From the NCBI GenBank assembly GCA_003427395.1, contig BFEA01000018.1, forward strand, positions 4,068,575 through 4,096,198: a stretch of 27,624 nt of DNA, written 5' to 3'. The position numbers and the translations under genes were made by a program. Under the pieces are notes generated by a model that searched no databases, had not been told where the DNA came from, and worked only from the letters and a program-made list of their open reading frames with translations. Shown here piece after piece: positions 27,549 through 27,624 of this stretch (its first letter is position 1; the number at the start of each line of letters is the position of its first letter). Origin of the DNA: Chara braunii. Its lineage: Eukaryota; Streptophyta; Charophyceae; Charales; Characeae.

Positions 27549-27624
27549 ACGGGTCCTACCGGACCCGACTTAGGGCCGGAGGGACACATCAGGGCCTAAA
27601 GGCCCGACCTTGGGATAGTACAGG
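27549..27624. other. Window end: possible LINE 5' region with two hairpins
   Basis: No frame continues here. Two perfect hairpins are visible: CGGGTCC-tacc-GGACCCG (27550-27567) and GGGCCT-aa-AGGCCC (27592-27605). They may belong to the LINE 5' untranslated region or to flanking repeat DNA. Confidence 0.4.

Larger units (their letters stand above)
20286..27624 (-). mobile_element. Decayed LINE retrotransposon
   Basis: Read on the minus strand: ORF1 with zinc knuckle, then ORF2 with endonuclease, reverse transcriptase and zinc-binding domain, a 3' untranslated region, and an A-rich tail (20286-20307, two A runs split by a C). At least 7.3 kb is present and the 5' end is at or beyond the window edge. 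Both ORFs are interrupted by frameshifts, mostly at homopolymers, and by in-frame stops. Part is duplicated next to an N, which looks like an assembly join. The domain order fits L1-clade LINEs of plants and green algae. Confidence 0.9.

Overview
This window is eukaryotic nuclear DNA, probably from the green plant lineage; a streptophyte alga such as a charophyte is plausible but not proven. The evidence is a U6 snRNA copy with a plant-type 5' hairpin and 3' end, long coding exons ending at GT donors with TE-filled introns, a LINE whose ORF2 ends in a plant-style zinc-binding domain, several MITE classes, and long homopolymers and microsatellites. It looks like a draft assembly: there are five N's, a 39-base G run, and a roughly 290-bp duplication ending at an N.

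Layout. 1-11.2 kb holds no gene I can support. It is a mosaic of repeats. Much of it is built of short hairpins whose stems differ in sequence but remain self-complementary: 0.5-1.1 kb, 2.34-2.55 kb, 3.4-5.1 kb, 6.9-8.25 kb and 9.26-9.35 kb. The clearest case is 4.2-5.14 kb, about eleven hairpins sharing the loop sequence AACTTA, with covarying stems. Two MITEs (about 1.45 kb, TA-flanked; about 10.05-10.46 kb, TAA-flanked) and a diverged foldback element (about 9.93 kb) also lie here.

11.2-19.0 kb carries the only plausible host coding sequence: an exon of 753 codons (11192-13450), a second long open exon (16841-18391) and a short terminal exon (18982-19032). All three would encode low-complexity, probably disordered, nuclear-type protein. 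They may be one gene or two. The interval between the long exons is a nest of foldback elements (14.34, 14.67 and 14.85 kb) and a 1.29-kb Mutator-like element with 9-bp flanking repeats. A processed U6 pseudogene, with an A-rich tail and a 14-bp target-site duplication, has inserted into that element.

19.03-20.28 kb is GC-rich sequence containing N's, plus another copy of the 14.85-kb foldback family next to a U6-like fragment. 20.29-27.62 kb is one decayed LINE retrotransposon on the minus strand. It has an ORF1 with a zinc knuckle, an ORF2 with AP-type endonuclease, reverse transcriptase and zf-RVT-like domain, and an A-rich 3' tail at about 20.29 kb; its 5' end lies at or beyond the window edge. 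It is broken by frameshifts and stops, and its RT FADD box cannot be found. The LINE machinery is the likely mobiliser of the U6 pseudogene; that link is inference.
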